DNA of 64,000 nucleotides from positions 1-64,000 of the forward strand of contig CAYNTO010000009.1 of assembly GCA_964400355.1 (NCBI GenBank), in the 5' to 3' direction. The translations under genes were made by a program, and so were the position numbers. A model generated the notes under the pieces. That model worked only from the letters and a program-made list of their open reading frames with translations. It did no database searches and had not been told where the DNA came from. Shown one piece after another: positions 32,790-41,845 of this stretch (its first letter is position 1; the number at the start of each line of letters is the position of its first letter). Source of the stretch: JACKAL01 sp964400355 (GTDB lineage Bacteria; Bdellovibrionota; Bdellovibrionia; Bdellovibrionales; JAGQZY01).

Positions 32790-33463
32790 TCCCATTTGCA
32801 GGCAACATCTGGCTCTGGGAGCAGGATCAGGAATTTTGCGGTCTTGAATTGGGCACCCGAATGACGGTAATTCGACTCGACAGAAATGCACTCTTCGTGC
32901 ACTCCCCTATTCGTCTCAATGCGACCATCGTCGAACAATTGAAAAAACTTGGCGACGTTCGTTTTGTAGTTTGCCCCAATAAATTTCATCATCTCTATAT
33001 TGGAGACTTTAAAAATCACTTTCCCGAGGCTCAGTTTTTCTGTGCACCGGGGCTAGATAAGAAACGACAGGACGTTACTTTCGATGCGGTGATCACAAAC
33101 CAACAGGATTTGCCCTGGAACACTGAACTCGCCCATGCTGTTGTAGATGGTATTCCGATGATCAACGAAGTCGTTTTCCATCACCCAGCAAGCAAAAGTT
33201 TGATCATCACCGATCTCTCGCTCAACATGCGTGAGAGCTCGTCCCTGAAAACGAAACTTCTGTTAAAACTTATCGGAGCCTATGGACACTTTGGCTTGTC
33301 GCGCCTGGAACGCTGGGCATTCATTCGTAACCGCCGTAAATTTAGCGCGTCTCTAAAACCCATTTTTAACTGGGATTTCGAACGCATTGTTTTGGCCCAT
33401 GGGACGCTCATCTCCGCCAACGGCAAGGAGCTCTTCCTCCAGGCGTTTCGCAGGTACTCCTAA
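32786..33463 (+). CDS. DUF4336 (metallo-beta-lactamase-like) protein
   Basis: A 225-residue protein. It begins IPFAGNIWLWEQDQEF and runs through TVIRLDRNALFVHSP, VRFVVCPNKFHHLYIGDF, DGIPMINEVVFHHPASK and LIITDLSLNM, the standard DUF4336 course. The fold resembles metallo-beta-lactamases (H-x-x-H-like FHHLY), but the full HxHxDH motif is missing. Function unknown. Its ATG overlaps the stop of the FBP gene; both are plus strand with no strong terminator downstream. Confidence 0.87.
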   Translation: MIPFAGNIWLWEQDQEFCGLELGTRMTVIRLDRNALFVHSPIRLNATIVEQLKKLGDVRFVVCPNKFHHLYIGDFKNHFPEAQFFCAPGLDKKRQDVTFDAVITNQQDLPWNTELAHAVVDGIPMINEVVFHHPASKSLIITDLSLNMRESSSLKTKLLLKLIGAYGHFGLSRLERWAFIRNRRKFSASLKPIFNWDFERIVLAHGTLISANGKELFLQAFRRYS

Positions 33464-33640
33464 CAAAATCCTAACACAGTGTCTTTTCGCACCTATAGAT
33501 CCGTTTAATGCGAGATGGGACCCACGCGCCTCTAGGATCACCCAAAATGCCACTTATTTTGGGGACTTCCACTGGTGCCCTTCCTTGACAGTTTTCCGTG
33601 GATAATGCAATTTTCCGGCGTCCCATAAAAGGAGTGCATC

Positions 33641-34270
33641 GTGCTGATTGATTGGTTCGTACCCCGTGAGGCGAAGTTTTTTGACATGTTCCGCGAAACC
33701 ACAAGCGTTGTTGTGGAAGGCGCTAAAGAATTGATCGCATTGATCGATGACCTTCCTAATATCGAACAACGTGCTAAGAGCATTAAATTGCTCGAGCAAA
33801 AAGCGGATAAGCTCACGCACACCACCCTCGAAGCTCTCCACTCCACCTTTATCACGCCTCTCGATAGCGATGACATGTTCCACTTGGTTGGAAAGCTGGA
33901 CGATATTTTGGATTACATCGATTCAGCAGCGCAACGATTTCACCTGTACGACATCCGTACTGTCACTCCAGAAATTCGCGAACTCACAAAAATTGTCCTC
34001 GTTTCCGCGGAAAAAGTCCGCGATGCAGTTGCCGGCTTAGAGAACATGAAAACTTCGGTAGCCACCTTGGCCACATGTAAAGAAATTGCGCGCCTCGAGA
34101 ATGATGCTGATCACCTTATGCGCTTAGGTATGTCGAAACTCTTCCGTGAAGAAATCGGCTTTAAAGATTTGATCAAATTTAAAGAAATTCTTGAGCTCCT
34201 TGAGTCGGTCACGGATCGCTGCAAAGAGGTAGCTATTATCGTTGAAGGCATAGTGCTGGATCACGCCTAA
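33641..34270 (+). CDS. DUF47/PhoU-like accessory protein of phosphate transporter
   Basis: A 209-residue all-helical protein with LLIDWFVPREAKFFDMFRE-type start, then KSIKLLEQKADKLTH and STFITPLDSDDMFHLVGKLDDILDYIDSAA. D-R-E-D-M/F-x-L-x-x-x-L-D-D-I-x-D is the DUF47 signature. Such proteins (Pit accessory proteins) are PhoU-like and regulate the low-affinity phosphate carrier encoded beside them. GTG start with AAAAGGAG upstream. Three bases separate it from the Pit gene. A TTGACA occurs at 33585 but no matching -10 is clear. Confidence 0.93.
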   Translation: MLIDWFVPREAKFFDMFRETTSVVVEGAKELIALIDDLPNIEQRAKSIKLLEQKADKLTHTTLEALHSTFITPLDSDDMFHLVGKLDDILDYIDSAAQRFHLYDIRTVTPEIRELTKIVLVSAEKVRDAVAGLENMKTSVATLATCKEIARLENDADHLMRLGMSKLFREEIGFKDLIKFKEILELLESVTDRCKEVAIIVEGIVLDHA

Positions 34271-34272
34271 TT

Positions 34273-35271
34273 ATGGAATACAGTGCCCTACTCATCTGGA
34301 GCATCATAGCTATTGCACTGGCCTTCGACTTCATGAACGGGTTTCATGATGCAGCCAACTCAATTGCCACAATTGTTTCCACACGGGTTTTAAAGCCCCA
34401 GTACGCGGTTGCATGGGCCGCATTCTTTAATATGATCGCATTTGTGTTCTTTGGTCTGCACGTTGCCAACACCATTGGCCGTGGTATCGTCGATGTGTCT
34501 GTGGTCGACCCGATTGTGGTGCTTGCGGCACTTCTCGCCGCTTTGTTTTGGAATATAATCACGTGGTATTATGGGATTCCCTCGTCGTCATCACATGCAT
34601 TGATCGGTGGTTTGATTGGTGCAGCCGTCACAAAAGCAGGATTTTCCTCTTTAGAGATGAGCGGAATTTTAAAGGTACTTATTTCTATAGTGGTTTCCCC
34701 GTTATTTGGATTCTTGCTCGCGTTTTTAATTATGGGCGTTGTGGCCCGCTTGCTTTTTCACGCCAATCGCCACCGCGTGAACACCGCGAGTCGCAGAGTG
34801 CAACTTATCTCAGCCGCCCTTTATAGTATTGGTCACGGCGGCAACGATGCACAAAAAACGATGGGGATTATTGCCGTACTGCTTTACAGTTCGGGGCGTT
34901 TGAATGGCGAATTTCATGTTCCATTTTGGGTGATCGCATCGTGCCAGTTTGCCATGGGCTTTGGAACCTTGTTTGGCGGTTGGAGAATCGTGGAAACAAT
35001 GGGTTTAAAGATCGCCAAGCTCACCCCCCTCGGCGGCAGCTGCGCGGAAACCAGCGGCGCCATTACTTTGTTCTTAGCGACGGCGCTCGGAGCGCCCGTG
35101 TCCACCACTCACACCATCACTGGATCTATTATGGGCGTGGGTGCACTCACCAAACTGTCAGCGGTACGCTGGGGTGTGGCGAAGAACATCGTATTGGCGT
35201 GGGTTCTCACCATACCCGCAACAGCGGCGGTTTCAGCCGTCACTTGGTATTTCTGCCAGAATCTTCGCTAA
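34273..35271 (+). CDS. inorganic phosphate transporter (Pit family)
   Basis: A 332-residue membrane protein with about ten helices and the two halves of the PHO-4/Pit fold: NGFHDAANSIATIVSTRVL in the first and GHGGNDAQKTMGIIAVLL in the second. The G-x-x-D/N-A-x-x-x-x-G repeats form the phosphate path; transport is usually coupled to H+ or Na+. PSSSSHALIGGLIG and VSTTHTITGSIMG are further conserved parts. Encoded with its DUF47 accessory protein. It ends one base from the convergent YvlD-like gene. Confidence 0.94.
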   Translation: MEYSALLIWSIIAIALAFDFMNGFHDAANSIATIVSTRVLKPQYAVAWAAFFNMIAFVFFGLHVANTIGRGIVDVSVVDPIVVLAALLAALFWNIITWYYGIPSSSSHALIGGLIGAAVTKAGFSSLEMSGILKVLISIVVSPLFGFLLAFLIMGVVARLLFHANRHRVNTASRRVQLISAALYSIGHGGNDAQKTMGIIAVLLYSSGRLNGEFHVPFWVIASCQFAMGFGTLFGGWRIVETMGLKIAKLTPLGGSCAETSGAITLFLATALGAPVSTTHTITGSIMGVGALTKLSAVRWGVAKNIVLAWVLTIPATAAVSAVTWYFCQNLR

Positions 35272-35272
35272 A

Positions 35273-35659
35273 TTAAATCGCGGCTTCGGGCGGCGAGCTT
35301 TGATTGTACATCGGCTCCGTGTCGCCAAAAATCATGAGAAGTAGCGCCTGCAGAATTGCAAGAACTATTGCCCCCAGAATTGCGGGTATCCAACCGTCGA
35401 TATCAAAGCCCTTAAGGAGCTTAGCTGCTAGTTTTAAGATTATGGCGTTCACCACAAAAGTAAATAAGCCCAAAGTGATAATGTTGATCGGTAGTGTGAG
35501 AAACCACAAGATCGGCCGCAGAACCATGTTGAGAAAGCCAACGATCACGGCTGCCAGAAGTGCCGCTGGAAAAGAATGAATCGTAAACCGCGGCACAATT
35601 AAGGCCGTGAGGTACAAACAAATCGCCGAAAAAACCCAGGTTAATAATAATGATAGCAT
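35273..35659 (-). CDS. YvlD/phage-holin-4 family membrane protein
   Basis: A 128-residue membrane protein with four helices: LLLTWVFSAICLYLTALIVP, AALLAAVIVGFLNMVLRPILWFL, LPINIITLGLFTFVVNAI and PAILGAIVLAILQALLL. P-R-F-T-I and L-R-P-I-L-x-x-L-x-L-P-I-x-x-x-T-L-G match the phage_holin_4_2/YvlD family. Members are chromosomal and not phage derived; some are linked to envelope stress. The frame stays open far upstream (to 35899), but family length and start favour 35659, although no good Shine-Dalgarno is seen there. Convergent with Pit. Confidence 0.82.
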   Translation of the reverse strand: MLSLLLTWVFSAICLYLTALIVPRFTIHSFPAALLAAVIVGFLNMVLRPILWFLTLPINIITLGLFTFVVNAIILKLAAKLLKGFDIDGWIPAILGAIVLAILQALLLMIFGDTEPMYNQSSPPEAAI

Positions 35660-35810
35660 GAGAGCCAATATGCGCGGTTTGAGTGGGAAACTCAAGAGAT
35701 TTACAGATGAGCCCCGCAGAGGTGTTGAAAAAAATTCCGCAGATGGACTTCTCCCCCGCATTTTTGACCAGTCGTGATAAAAGCTGGAAAACCTCACGAA
35801 GGGTGTGTTT

Positions 35811-36962
35811 ATGAAAACGATTTTTTTCACAGTTATTACGATTTTGTCACAATCTGGATGGGCTGCCGCTACACCGTGGGCAGAGATTGATTCCAGCAAG
35901 TTCTCGTCCCTACCTTACCAAGTACAGAATATCATCGATGACGAGCGCAGCTACTTTCTGTTGATGTCTTTTCCACCTAAAACCGGCTTAGACTTCCGCA
36001 CTGCCGAAAAACTCAAATCGTCTCTCGCTGTCGCTGGTTGGGGAAAGACCAACATCGGCCATAATATGATCGCATGGTCGTGCAAAGGTACCGACGGCAA
36101 ATGGCATCGCGCGGCCACTGGCTTTACCGGAGAGAATAGCGAACAGAGTAAGGATTTAATCCTCTCCGGCTGGGGAATAACCACCTTCGTTACTGTGTTT
36201 ACGGATGGTTACCTCACGCCCACTTCCACCGCCGCCGAAATCATCGAAAAGAAACAAGCCAAAACGCCTATGCGCTACTTCGGCCTAGAGATCTCTGCCT
36301 CACAGTGTGATGCCGTCGTGGGATTCACCAAAAAATTCGCCAAAAGCAAAGGAGCCACGCAGTTTGGTTTGAGCGGTGACGTCAATAAAATGCAAGGGGG
36401 CGGGTGTGGCAGTTTTGTCACTGCAGTGCTTGAGAAACTCAACGTCTTTAATAAAGTGACGCCGTATTACTGGAAAAAATTTAAGTTGCCGAATCGTTTG
36501 ATGGGAATGGGCGACGAAATACCCGTGGACACGTCCATTCCAGAATCGTTTCTAATGTCGGATGCCGATAAGAAAATTTCTTTCAATCGTCTGATCAATT
36601 CGACGTGGATGATGACAATCAGTGATGTGTCGGACTACTCGCTCACCGTTGTGGATCCCGCCATGGTCCTTTACATGATCAAGTCGATGGATGAAGCCAA
36701 CTACGCTCTACTCGATGCGAAATATGTAGAAAAATTCACAAAACAAAACACCTTGTATGTTCAACGACTTGAAGAAGATATGTACTCGGATCATCCCACT
36801 CAGAAAGGTGCGGTTTATGAAAAAATAACCGCGAATTTTGATCATCGCACAAAGGCGATAGGCCCCGCTTCCGTGAATATTATTAAGAGCTTACACAAAC
36901 AAGGTTTAGAACCGCGAGTGAGTGCCATCGGGAAATCACTTGGATTGATTTACGAAAAATAA
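35811..36962 (+). CDS. exported protein of unknown function, possible cysteine-hydrolase-like fold
   Basis: A 383-residue protein with a signal peptide (MKTIFFTVITILSQSGWA). Visible motifs are WGKTNIGHNMIAWSCKG near residues 65-85, then SASQCDAVVGFTKKFAK and QGGGCGSFVTAVLEKL. The sequence G-H ... C-x-S-F-V-x-x-V-L-x-K-L recalls NlpC/P60-like or DUF4105-type arrangements in which a Cys and an upstream His act together, but I cannot match a family. The start at 35811 has AGGG seven bases upstream; a GTG two codons before it is less well placed. It stands alone. Confidence 0.68.
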   Translation: MKTIFFTVITILSQSGWAAATPWAEIDSSKFSSLPYQVQNIIDDERSYFLLMSFPPKTGLDFRTAEKLKSSLAVAGWGKTNIGHNMIAWSCKGTDGKWHRAATGFTGENSEQSKDLILSGWGITTFVTVFTDGYLTPTSTAAEIIEKKQAKTPMRYFGLEISASQCDAVVGFTKKFAKSKGATQFGLSGDVNKMQGGGCGSFVTAVLEKLNVFNKVTPYYWKKFKLPNRLMGMGDEIPVDTSIPESFLMSDADKKISFNRLINSTWMMTISDVSDYSLTVVDPAMVLYMIKSMDEANYALLDAKYVEKFTKQNTLYVQRLEEDMYSDHPTQKGAVYEKITANFDHRTKAIGPASVNIIKSLHKQGLEPRVSAIGKSLGLIYEK

Positions 36963-37040
36963 AATTATTACACGCTGTTTCAGAGGGGTGCCACCAATGG
37001 GCCGCTTGTGTTACTGATTCGCTAAACCAATTAACCAAAC

Positions 37041-37054
37041 CGAGAGCGATCTCG
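37041..37054 (+). promoter_or_regulatory. GNRA-capped hairpin in the 5' leader of the small exported protein
   Basis: CGAGA-GCGA-TCTCG: five pairs closed by a GCGA tetraloop, a very stable cap. It lies nine bases upstream of the AGGAG ribosome site of the gene at 37073. Such hairpins often protect 5' ends of strongly expressed mRNAs. Confidence 0.5.
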
Positions 37055-37072
37055 ACAACCACAGGAGTGCAA

Positions 37073-37381
37073 ATGTTCAAATCATTAATCATTGCTTCTA
37101 TGTTCGTAGGAACAGTAGCTAGTGCAAAAGTAGACGTTCAAGTTGGCGTAGGTGTTAAACCTGCCAAAGACTACACAAACTACTACGCTCAACAGTGCAA
37201 AAAAAGCGTTCGCCAAACTATCAAGTACAACGGTGGCAAAGTGACTTACATGGAAGTTGTTTCTGCTAAAGGAAACCAAACTGCTGTGTACGCTGAGTAC
37301 GTAACACAAAATTGCTATGGCTACATTTGCGTAAAAGAGAAAAACTCTGGCACATTTGGCTGCTACAACGGTCAACACTAG
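37073..37381 (+). CDS. small exported protein, probably abundant
   Basis: A 102-residue protein with a signal peptide (MFKSLIIASMFVGTVASA) and a mature part of about 84 residues. The mature part has four cysteines (QQCKKS, TQNCYGYICV, FGCYNG) and many Tyr, Lys and Val residues. No known family. The start at 37073 follows AGGAGTGCAA with seven-base spacing. Its leader carries a stable tetraloop hairpin and a terminator follows closely, so it is a compact single-gene transcript. Probably two disulfides outside the cytoplasm; role unknown. Confidence 0.75.
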   Translation: MFKSLIIASMFVGTVASAKVDVQVGVGVKPAKDYTNYYAQQCKKSVRQTIKYNGGKVTYMEVVSAKGNQTAVYAEYVTQNCYGYICVKEKNSGTFGCYNGQH

Positions 37382-37393
37382 TTTTTAGATTTG

Positions 37394-37421
37394 TTTGGCC
37401 TTTCAATTCTGAAAGGCCAAA
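37394..37421. terminator. intrinsic terminator, possibly bidirectional
   Basis: TTTGGCCTTTC / GAAAGGCCAAA, eleven pairs with a six-base loop, between the small exported protein gene and the convergent Gre-like gene. T-runs are weak on both sides (ATTTTG on plus). Confidence 0.75.
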
Positions 37422-37437
37422 AATTTTGTCGCCCCAC

Positions 37438-37920
37438 TCACTCGGCCTTAATGATTTCATACTCCACTGCGTTTTCCTTAGACTTTAGATCAAAAGAATC
37501 TCCCACAGTTTTCCCCAGCAACAATTTGCCAACCGATGATATCGGAGTGATCACAAAGATTTCCTCGTTTTCAATTTTAATTTTGCTGCCACCCGCATAG
37601 GGGAGTATCAAAAAACGTCGCTCCTGCTCGCCGTTCATCAGGACGGTGACCAACGCTGTCAGATTGATCGGAGTGGTGTCATCGAATTTTCGCAGCACAT
37701 ACTTTTTAAGGTTATAAAGCTCCAGCGTCAGTTCCTCGGAACGTTTGGCCTGCGCCCCTGCGAGGTACGAGGCCTCTAGCCCCCGAGTGTCGTATTTGTT
37801 TTCTGCCTTTGCCTCGTCGCCTGTAGCGGCCTCGCGAGCATCGACTGCGGCGCGAATCAATAAATTGAGCCGCGCTTCTAAATCCTGGATGAGGCGTTCA
37901 ACGATTTCGCTTTTATTCAT
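37438..37920 (-). CDS. GreA/GreB family transcript cleavage factor-like protein
   Basis: A 160-residue protein. The N-terminal part is a coiled coil with EAKAENKYDTRGLEASYLAG, a stretch typical of GreA/GreB-like proteins of this short type. The C-terminal FKBP-like domain has RRFLILPYAGG and ITPISSVGKLLLGKTVGDSF (the S-P-x-G-x-x-L-x-G-x-x-x-G-D motif). Gre factors restart backtracked RNA polymerase by inserting the coiled-coil tip into the secondary channel. This one is not a canonical GreA in length or tip, so the exact role is open. AGGT ribosome site. Confidence 0.85.
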   Translation of the reverse strand: MNKSEIVERLIQDLEARLNLLIRAAVDAREAATGDEAKAENKYDTRGLEASYLAGAQAKRSEELTLELYNLKKYVLRKFDDTTPINLTALVTVLMNGEQERRFLILPYAGGSKIKIENEEIFVITPISSVGKLLLGKTVGDSFDLKSKENAVEYEIIKAE

Positions 37921-38058
37921 AAATGACCTGCATTGGTTTTAAGCATCACTGTAGCAAATATAACCGGTTCTACAACACAAATGACATACACAGATCTATT
38001 GCGTTCCTATGCAGTTCTATTAAGCTATCTCTACCGCATTATTTATCCTGGAGGATAT

Positions 38059-38685
38059 ATGGTTAAAAAAATTCTATTTGGAATCGGTATCGCAGTGGCC
38101 ATTTTTATGTTGTTGTTGGTTTTCCAACCCGCTGAATATACCATCAGTCGAGAAATTGTCATCAATACAACTCCCGATGTGGTGTTCCCCCACGTGAACA
38201 GCGCGATTCGCTCCAACGATTGGATGCCCTGGAAAGACAACGATGCCAAACTCCGCATGGAATTCACCGGTCCAATGGACGGTGTGGGATCAAGCTCACA
38301 ATGGTTCAGTGAAGGGCCCATGGGAAATGGCGAATCCGTCATCACAGCCTCTGTACCCAACACTTCTGTGACAACAGAATTGCTCTTTCATAAACCGATG
38401 CCCATGAAACAGATCACCCAATTTGAACTCACTCCCACAGCCTCCGGGACGAAACTAAAATGGTCGGTAAGCGGTAAGAACACTTTCATGGGAAGAGTCA
38501 TGAGTTTATTCAATGTGATGGATTCGATGGTTGGCAAAGAGTTCGATAAAGGCCTCACGCGTTTAAAGACCACCCTGGAGAAAACTTCAGAAGCACAAAC
38601 ATCCGCCACGGCTGAAACACCGACTGCCGCAAAACCGGCTGCAAAGCCCGCAGTTAAACCCGCGGCTCCTCCCGCTAAAAAGTAG
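38059..38685 (+). CDS. membrane-anchored SRPBCC protein with Ala/Pro/Lys tail
   Basis: A 208-residue protein: one N-terminal membrane helix (ILFGIGIAVAIFMLLLV), then a START-like domain with EIVINTTPDVVFPHVNS and WMPWKDNDA, and a C-terminal tail rich in Ala, Pro and Lys (about residues 180-208). The tail resembles cell-wall-associated low-complexity linkers. SRPBCC proteins bind lipid-like ligands. The start at 38059 is set by GGAGG; the frame is open from 37933, but that part is not coding-like. It lies 12 bp before the acetyl-CoA hydrolase-like gene. Confidence 0.87.
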   Translation: MVKKILFGIGIAVAIFMLLLVFQPAEYTISREIVINTTPDVVFPHVNSAIRSNDWMPWKDNDAKLRMEFTGPMDGVGSSSQWFSEGPMGNGESVITASVPNTSVTTELLFHKPMPMKQITQFELTPTASGTKLKWSVSGKNTFMGRVMSLFNVMDSMVGKEFDKGLTRLKTTLEKTSEAQTSATAETPTAAKPAAKPAVKPAAPPAKK

Positions 38686-38697
38686 TGAGTTCCGGTT

Positions 38698-40560
38698 TTG
38701 CAATATCTTTCCTTAACTGAGGGTACAAATTTTATTTTCGACCGGCTGGGAAAAAACATCCAGCTCGCAGCTCCACTCGGTTTAGGAAAACCCAACCATC
38801 TGCTCAACGCGATCTACGATCGCGCCTGCGCGGACTCGTCCATTCGCCTTTTAATCTTTACCGCTCTCTCACTGTCGCTACCTAAGGTGAGCGAGGATTT
38901 GGCAAAGCGATTCTTCGCGCCCTTTGCGCGGAGGCATCTGGGTGAGAACTATCCCGAACTCAAATACTACCAGGACGCGGTTCGGGACAAGGTTCCCGCC
39001 AACATCCATGTCCATGAGTTTTATTTTCAGGCCGGCACAGCGCTCACCTCCACACATCTTCAAAGAAACTATCAAAGCGTTAATTATACTCATGCGGCCG
39101 AGAATGTGATGCGGGCAGGAGTGAACATTATCGTTCAATCGGTCGCCAAGCGCGTTGTCGGTGGGAAAACCACGTTCAGTTTGAGCTGTAACCCGGACAT
39201 GACCTTGGACGTAGTGGATCTGTACAAGCAAAACAATAAAAACATTATGGTGGTCGGCGTGGTTCACACAGATCTTCCCTACTTGGCAGGTGATGCCGAG
39301 GTGGATGAAGATTTCTTTGCTGCAATTATCGATGATCCCGCCACTCACCACGAGCTGTTCGCTTTACCGCGAATACCCATTTCACCTGAAGATCACCTGA
39401 TTGGCTTTTACTCCAGTCTATTCGTAAAGGATGGTGGCACCATTCAAATCGGCATCGGCTCTCTATCCGACGCCGTCGTCTCAGCACTTCGCCTTCGCCA
39501 CTTGCAAAATTCTGTATACGCGAACTTTTATACTAAGTACTCAAATTACAAAGATGCCCACACTTCTATTTTTAAAGAGGGTCTCTACGGCCTCACAGAA
39601 ATGCTCACCGATGGTTTTATGTACCTACGCCAGTGTGGAATTCTCATTCGCAACGTGATCGACGAAAACAGCGGCATAAAAACATTTCTTCACGGCTCGT
39701 TCATTCTTGGCTCGAAGCCATTTTATAAGTGGCTTCGCGAACTTTCCCCAGAGGATTCTAAAGGACTACGCATGACCCGCGTCTCCAAAGTCAATGACCT
39801 CTACGATCCTCGAGAAATGCTGTTGCGCAAACAGCGTGTGCATGCACGCTTCTTTAACACCACCATGCAGGTCACACTCCTCGGGGAGGCTATGAGCGAA
39901 ACTCTTTCCGAAGGCGGCGTGGTGAGCGGCGTGGGCGGCCAATACAACTTTGTGGCCATGGCGAAAGAGCTGATGGATTCGCGTTCGATACTTATGTTGC
40001 GAAGTAGCCGTCTCAACCACCTGGGCCAGCGTGTATCCAATATTATTTGGACCCCTGGACACGTCACCATTCCCCGCCATTTGCGGGACATCGTTGTCAC
40101 CGAGTACGGCGTAGCCGATCTCAAGGGTAAGTCCGATGAAGACTGCATCAAAGCTCTCCTCGCTATCACGGACTCTCAGTTCCAGGCCGGGCTATTGCAA
40201 CTCGCCAAAAAGAACCGCAAAATTGACGAGTCGTATGAGATTCCTGAGAACCAACGCAACAACACTCCACAAAAAATTGCGACTCTTGCTGCGACGCCGG
40301 AGTTTAAATCAGCGTTTCCTCCATTTCCATTTGGCAGCGATTTTACCAATGAAGAAGAACGCATCGCCATCGCACTAGGTGCGCTCCAAGAAGATAAAAA
40401 ACGGTCCCTGTGGAAAGTGCTCGCCGTCGCATTTACACACCACCCGTCTAAAACGGATTTTACCGCCGAACTTTCTCGTTTGGGTTTAAATAAGCCCAAA
40501 GGATTAAAAGAGATGCTATTTAAAAAAATTGTAACCGGTTATTTAGCGCAAAGATTCTGA
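38698..40560 (+). CDS. acetyl-CoA hydrolase/transferase family protein
   Basis: A 620-residue protein with a CoA-transferase-like N-terminal part (IQLAAPLGLGKPNHLLNAIY). Later it has QIGIGSLSDAVVSALRL, and in the C-terminal domain GGVVSGVGGQYNFVAMAKEL and VVTEYGVADLKGKSDEDC. G-V-G-G-x-x-D/N-F and T-E-Y-G-V-A-D-L-x-G are the family's conserved segments; enzymes of this type move CoA between acetate, succinate or butyrate. It is longer than the usual 430-500 residues, with an N-terminal insertion. A TTG at 38698 is the only usable start near the upstream stop. It overlaps the end of the flavoprotein gene by 22 bp. Confidence 0.9.
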   Translation: MQYLSLTEGTNFIFDRLGKNIQLAAPLGLGKPNHLLNAIYDRACADSSIRLLIFTALSLSLPKVSEDLAKRFFAPFARRHLGENYPELKYYQDAVRDKVPANIHVHEFYFQAGTALTSTHLQRNYQSVNYTHAAENVMRAGVNIIVQSVAKRVVGGKTTFSLSCNPDMTLDVVDLYKQNNKNIMVVGVVHTDLPYLAGDAEVDEDFFAAIIDDPATHHELFALPRIPISPEDHLIGFYSSLFVKDGGTIQIGIGSLSDAVVSALRLRHLQNSVYANFYTKYSNYKDAHTSIFKEGLYGLTEMLTDGFMYLRQCGILIRNVIDENSGIKTFLHGSFILGSKPFYKWLRELSPEDSKGLRMTRVSKVNDLYDPREMLLRKQRVHARFFNTTMQVTLLGEAMSETLSEGGVVSGVGGQYNFVAMAKELMDSRSILMLRSSRLNHLGQRVSNIIWTPGHVTIPRHLRDIVVTEYGVADLKGKSDEDCIKALLAITDSQFQAGLLQLAKKNRKIDESYEIPENQRNNTPQKIATLAATPEFKSAFPPFPFGSDFTNEEERIAIALGALQEDKKRSLWKVLAVAFTHHPSKTDFTAELSRLGLNKPKGLKEMLFKKIVTGYLAQRF

Positions 40561-41783
40561 GCGGCGATCCAGCTGCCGGTCCATGCATTCTGAAAGTTGA
40601 ATCCGCCTGTAATGCCGTCGATGTCGAGCACTTCTCCGGAAAAGTAGAGTCCTGGGCAATGTTTACTTTGCATCGTTTTAAAATCGATTTCCTTAAGGTT
40701 CACGCCGCCACACTCGACAAACTCATCCTTGTAACGGTTTTTACCCAACACTGTAAACTCCGATGCGAACAGAACCTGTGCCAGAATTTGCAGTTCTTTG
40801 TTGGAGAGATCCGCCCAACGTTTATCCTCTGGAATTTGTGCTTTTTGCAGAACTTGCACCCAAAATCGTTTGGCAAGCTGTTGCGGATAAACATTGTGCA
40901 CCAACGATTTAATGCCCGATTCTTTACTTTTTTTAAGTGCTACGATCACGTCGTCCAATCGCTCAAGCCCCATCCAGTTCACTATCAATTTTGCCCGATA
41001 TTCCACGCGCTTCATCTCACGGGCGGCCCATGCCGATATTTTTAATACAGCTGGACCACTTAAACCCCAATGCGTGATCAGCAACGGTCCCAGTTCTCTA
41101 AAGGGCTTATGCCCATCGATATAGAGCTTCACTTCTGCATTTTCAAAACTCATTCCTGAAAGGTCGGTCAGCAACGGGTCGACGATCTTAAAGCTAAACA
41201 ATGACGGCGCAAGCTCTGTGATGGTGTGACCGAGCGACTCGGCAAGCCGATACCCTTGCGGCGAACTGCCGGTGGCAATCATCACCGCGTCGGCTCGAAG
41301 TGCCTCTTTACCAGAACAAGCCACCGTGAATCTGCCATCTTCGCTTTTCTCAATGGCCTCTACACGATGATTGAGTAGCACCGCTATGCCCAAATCTCGT
41401 GCCGCATCTAAAAAGCAGCTAATAATTGTTTCGGATGAATCGGTATCTGGAAACATGCGGCCGTCGTCTTCGGCGACAAGCCGTATCCCGCGCTGAGCAA
41501 ACCATTCCACCGTGTCACGAGCTTGAAAGCGCTGAAACGCCGAAAGTAATTCTTTGGATCCGCGTGGGTAACGCTCGCAAAAAAGTCGGGGTTCAAATAG
41601 TGAATGGGTCACATTGCAACGGCCACCGCCAGAGATACGAACCTTTTTCAGCACGCCGCTTGAGAACTCAAGAATCCGAATAGATACTGGAACACCGTTC
41701 TTGACCGCGGCCTCAGCCATATTGATAGCCGCAAAAAAGCCCGCGGCTCCCCCACCAACTATAATTATTTCTCGCGCACGCAT
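40539..41783 (-). CDS. HI0933/YhiN family flavoprotein
   Basis: A 414-residue FAD-dependent protein. The N-terminus has IIVGGGAAGFFAAI (dinucleotide-binding loop), followed by KKVRISGGGRCNVTHS, the family hallmark, and later VMIATGS. The C-terminus has LYFSGEVLDIDGITGGFNFQNAW, which binds FAD. HI0933-like proteins have a BaiN/RdsA-type fold; some reduce steroid enones but most are uncharacterised. An AAGGT ribosome site is visible. The 3' end overlaps the acetyl-CoA hydrolase-like gene on the other strand. Confidence 0.94.
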   Translation of the reverse strand: MRAREIIIVGGGAAGFFAAINMAEAAVKNGVPVSIRILEFSSGVLKKVRISGGGRCNVTHSLFEPRLFCERYPRGSKELLSAFQRFQARDTVEWFAQRGIRLVAEDDGRMFPDTDSSETIISCFLDAARDLGIAVLLNHRVEAIEKSEDGRFTVACSGKEALRADAVMIATGSSPQGYRLAESLGHTITELAPSLFSFKIVDPLLTDLSGMSFENAEVKLYIDGHKPFRELGPLLITHWGLSGPAVLKISAWAAREMKRVEYRAKLIVNWMGLERLDDVIVALKKSKESGIKSLVHNVYPQQLAKRFWVQVLQKAQIPEDKRWADLSNKELQILAQVLFASEFTVLGKNRYKDEFVECGGVNLKEIDFKTMQSKHCPGLYFSGEVLDIDGITGGFNFQNAWTGSWIAAQNLCAK

Positions 41784-41845
41784 GACCTTATCCCACTCAA
41801 TTCCAGATTTTAATAATTAAATACAGGAGCGCCAATGTACTCTTC

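Noticed and set aside
33585..33613. TTGACA upstream of the DUF47-Pit operon as a sigma-70 promoter
   Set aside because: No acceptable -10 hexamer lies 16-18 bases downstream; no Pho-box-like repeats were seen either.
35660..35899. Upstream extension of the YvlD-like protein
   Set aside because: The extra 80 residues have no resemblance to the family, lack a ribosome site and overlap the promoter region of the divergent exported protein gene.
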